A stretch of DNA of 7,453 nucleotides from an uncultured Desulfobacterales bacterium (GTDB lineage: Bacteria > Desulfobacterota > Desulfobacteria > Desulfobacterales > JAFDCJ01). Location of the stretch: NCBI GenBank assembly GCA_945787595.1, contig CALZJV010000301.1:1-7453 (forward strand), written 5' to 3'. Positions 5,645-7,453 of this stretch are shown in pieces. Made by a program: the position numbers and the translations under genes. The notes below the pieces were generated by a model. The model saw only the letters and a program-made list of their open reading frames with translations, did not search any database and was not told the DNA's origin. Positions within the stretch are counted from its first letter, which is position 1. Each line of letters opens with the position of its first letter.

Positions 5645-5698
5645 TTGCTATAAATTAAGACGCCAGATAGTTGGTTTTCGTTGGTGATATCTGCATTT
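5645..5698. repeat. right-hand module of copy B, shared with copy C
   Basis: Together with the last ten bases of the 124-bp block, this segment matches 907-962 without gaps, best over ccagatagttggtttt (5663-5678). It ends in gatatctgca. The atatctgca at 5687-5695 is the exact inverse of tgcagatat at 5553-5561, so the unit has a 9-bp inverted pair about 143 bases across, as short non-autonomous elements often do. Confidence 0.6.
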
Positions 5699-5717
5699 CA
5701 CTTATGCGGATGACTGG

Positions 5718-7175
5718 CTATTTTGGAAGTTGGTTTCCATACAATTTCCATTGGCCATTCTCTTTGATTAGCATGTTACCGGTCATAAGGGGGGCATCAA
5801 AATATTTATCCTTGATTATACCCTCAATTTTGGCGATATCTCCTTCAGGCTCAAACTTGGTGAGGATGATTTTAGCTTTGGACAAGTAAGATATCATTTC
5901 TTTTGTTAAAACTTCTAAGGTCCTTTGTTTAGTGGTGCCATCGTTTAGAAATCGATCCGAAATAAAGTTGGCGATTTTCATCCTATCTAAATCGAATATA
6001 GCTTGATTTAAGTCAGTTATGAATGCTTTGACATCAGTGGGTAATTCCACGGCTTTCAGGGGTTTTTTAGGCAGCCGTTCTCTTTTAACAGAGTGTGCAA
6101 CTAAATCAAACAAGGGGCTATAATGTATCCCTGTTGGCGGATGAGGCAGAGCTGTTTCTGATGTTACAACAATCACCATGTCAAGTTCTGGAATGACCAC
6201 GATAAATTGTCCTCTTCTTCCCCATGCCCTGTAGCTGAAACAACCATCTACTTCCTTAATCCACCACTGATAGCCATAGCCAGTTGGCCCATATCTGTTA
6301 AAGGCATACTTCCGTTGACGTGTAGATTCTTTTACCCAATGTTCGGGGACAATAGATTGACCGTTCCAAAATCCGTTATTTAAGTACAGGAAACCAATTT
6401 TTGCTAAATCTCGTGCCGATAGACTTAAGCCAAAACCTCCAATATTATATCCTTGAGGACCCGTTTCCCAAGACCGTTCCTTAATACCCAGCGGCTTGAA
6501 AAGATTTTGATCCGCAAATTCCAGTGTACTGGTTTTAGTCGATTTTTCCAGAATTATGGATAGAAGATGTGATAACGATGAGTTGTAATTAAAAACGTCA
6601 CCTGGATTATTTTCTTGTGGCTGTTGAATCGTAAATTGCGCCCAATCCAGAGAATAATACCAGGCCATTAATAATGGACCCCAATCTTCCCACCTAATTC
6701 CTGCGCTCATCGTCAAAAGGTGTTTAAGACGGATCTGCTTTTTCCTCGGATCTGATTCGTCTGTGATAAATTCTGGAAAAAATCCGACAAGTTTTTTATC
6801 CACACTGTTAAGATAACCTTTTTCAAATGCTATACCGATTAGGGCTGAAATAACGCTTTTGGTAACGGAATGAATGACAGCAAGACGTTCAGGACTTCCT
6901 TTCCGGAAGTATTTCTCAAAAACAAGATAACCGTTCTTAACAACCAACAAACTATAAGCGTCAGGAAGTCTATTTTCGATAAATTCGACAGCTATCGCCA
7001 TTTTAGCGGAATCCATACCGTGCTTCTCGGGGGAAGAAGATTTCCACTCGCTGGTGGGCCAGTATTCCGGCCCTTTTGTATGTGCGCAACCTGCAGCTCC
7101 AATTAACAATGCAAAAAGGATAAAAGTTAGAATATAAAATATTGTTTTCCTAAAACTGACATTTAATCTTTTCAT
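5718..7175 (-). CDS. beta-lactamase-class-C-type serine hydrolase with C-terminal NTF2-like domain, putative lipoprotein, 485 aa
   Basis: I place the start at the ATG at 7175, preceded by AAGGA seven bases upstream; a TTG at 7214 would add 13 residues but has no binding site. Residues 1-30 form a signal with a hydrophobic stretch at 12-29 ending IGAAGC, a likely lipobox with Cys30, so the protein should be exported and lipid-anchored. The serine hydrolase domain (about 40-365) has SVTK at 103-106 (nucleophile Ser103, base Lys106), YNS at 197-199 in place of the YxN motif, and GRRGQ at 319-323, the equivalent of the third motif in 6-aminohexanoate-dimer hydrolases and EstB-like esterases. It is therefore more likely an esterase or amidase than an antibiotic-resistance enzyme. 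Residues of about 377-485 look like a small alpha+beta NTF2/SnoaL-like domain. The substrate is unknown. Confidence 0.87.
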   Translation of the reverse strand: MKRLNVSFRKTIFYILTFILFALLIGAAGCAHTKGPEYWPTSEWKSSSPEKHGMDSAKMAIAVEFIENRLPDAYSLLVVKNGYLVFEKYFRKGSPERLAVIHSVTKSVISALIGIAFEKGYLNSVDKKLVGFFPEFITDESDPRKKQIRLKHLLTMSAGIRWEDWGPLLMAWYYSLDWAQFTIQQPQENNPGDVFNYNSSLSHLLSIILEKSTKTSTLEFADQNLFKPLGIKERSWETGPQGYNIGGFGLSLSARDLAKIGFLYLNNGFWNGQSIVPEHWVKESTRQRKYAFNRYGPTGYGYQWWIKEVDGCFSYRAWGRRGQFIVVIPELDMVIVVTSETALPHPPTGIHYSPLFDLVAHSVKRERLPKKPLKAVELPTDVKAFITDLNQAIFDLDRMKIANFISDRFLNDGTTKQRTLEVLTKEMISYLSKAKIILTKFEPEGDIAKIEGIIKDKYFDAPLMTGNMLIKENGQWKLYGNQLPK

Positions 7176-7230
7176 TTTAAAATCCTTTTTGCTTCTACTA
7201 TCAACTGATGCCAATTTGCGATATATTTAG

Positions 7231-7250
7231 AATCAGTAGTGTCCGGTTAA
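7231..7250. mobile_element. presumed end of an IS4-type insertion sequence
   Basis: The transposase frame stops at 7247, and the sequence aatcagtagtgtccggttaa spans the stop. In this type of element the terminal inverted repeat lies at or just past the stop codon, so the element probably ends within this stretch. The other end is outside the window, so the inverted repeat and target duplication cannot be verified. Confidence 0.35.
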
Positions 7251-7453
7251 CATTCGAATAATTTCAATTGGATAGGGCCACTAGTCATTTTGTTTTTGTA
7301 ACTACTTTCTGTCAACACCTGATAAATGGGCTTTTTCTCAAAAAGAGATATACTTAAAATTTGTAAAATAGTGTAAAGACTCAGGTCAATTTTCATCCGT
7401 TTTTTCATTATGGCAACCAGAACGTAGGTTGAAATCGCAATCCATATCTGAGT
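7247..7453 (-). CDS. IS4-family transposase, C-terminal 68 residues
   Basis: This frame enters from the right edge and ends at TAA (7249-7247). It reads TQIWIAISTYVLVAIMKKRM, then a SLYTILQILSISLFEKKPI stretch and a lysine-rich tail ending LKLFEC. This is the well-known C-terminus of IS4-family DDE transposases of the group whose last helix reads 'TQIWIAI-x-VYVLVAI' and 'LYTILQILS'. The DDE residues lie upstream, outside the window, so activity cannot be judged. The element sits about 70 bases upstream of the hydrolase start and points the same way, so read-through from the transposase could transcribe the hydrolase. The C-terminus shows no frameshift. Confidence 0.85.
   Translation of the reverse strand, partial: TQIWIAISTYVLVAIMKKRMKIDLSLYTILQILSISLFEKKPIYQVLTESSYKNKMTSGPIQLKLFEC

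Larger units (their letters stand above)
5196..5717. other. intergenic region upstream of the glycosyltransferase
   Basis: About 520 bases with no supported gene. The right part is repeat copy B (5521-5698). The rest is AT-rich leader. Read on the minus strand, a perfect TATAAT lies at 5409-5404, with only a weak -35 candidate; if used, the glycosyltransferase mRNA would have a leader of about 200 bases carrying the hairpin at 5246-5269. Confidence 0.5.

Noticed and set aside
5718..7175. Antibiotic-resistance beta-lactamase
   Set aside because: The motif set (SVTK, YNS, GRRGQ) and lipobox fit EstB/6-aminohexanoate-dimer-hydrolase-like proteins better, and the KTG motif is not seen.
1..7453. 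tRNA, rRNA or riboswitch genes
   Set aside because: No cloverleaf-like, rRNA-conserved or known aptamer core was recognised on either strand.

Overview
The window looks like an accessory, mobile-element-worn stretch of a bacterial chromosome. All six convincing protein-coding genes, the two partial ones at the window edges and a broken one lie on the minus strand. The organism cannot be named from this. The CHC2-type leader protein at the left edge, the IS4-type transposase tail at the right edge and the loose packing with repeat-filled spacers fit a Desulfobacterota-like (old deltaproteobacterial) environmental genome, but that is an impression and not a proof. Base composition is mosaic: the OYE oxidoreductase, the 163-residue protein and the Sel1 remnant (about 1190-3390) look GC-richer, while the glycosyltransferase and hydrolase (3801-7175) are AT-rich.

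Left part (1-1190). The first 36 codons of a protein resembling the CHC2 zinc-finger (primase-like) family run off the left edge. Just upstream of it in the same direction lies a 119-residue protein with several zinc-binding cysteine pairs. About 650 bases without a supported gene follow. They hold a perfect 12-bp stem-loop, a degenerate array of G-rich 11-bp units (756-887) and one copy of a dispersed repeat (907-970).

Middle (1191-3393). A Sel1/TPR secreted protein is truncated about 50 residues in. Next come a 163-residue protein with one N-terminal membrane helix and no known function, a 16-bp perfect palindrome upstream of it, and a complete Old Yellow Enzyme-type FMN oxidoreductase.

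Right part (3394-7453). A 124-bp repeat lies upstream of the oxidoreductase (3435-3558) and again between the glycosyltransferase and the hydrolase (5521-5644), about 88% identical by hand count. The first copy abuts a protein-like orphan fragment on the plus strand. The two large genes are a family-2 glycosyltransferase of Alg5-like type with a roughly 185-residue unknown N-terminal region, and a lipoprotein-like serine hydrolase of the beta-lactamase class C/6-aminohexanoate-dimer-hydrolase type with a small C-terminal domain. The window ends in the C-terminus of an IS4-type transposase whose element sits directly upstream of the hydrolase.

The genes do not form an obvious pathway: each has its own ribosome binding site and the spacers are mostly 65-520 bp. 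The most interesting signal is the short repeat family with inverted end motifs, which occupies three of the intergenic regions and seems to mark at least one gene truncation. I did not find a clear new multi-gene system.
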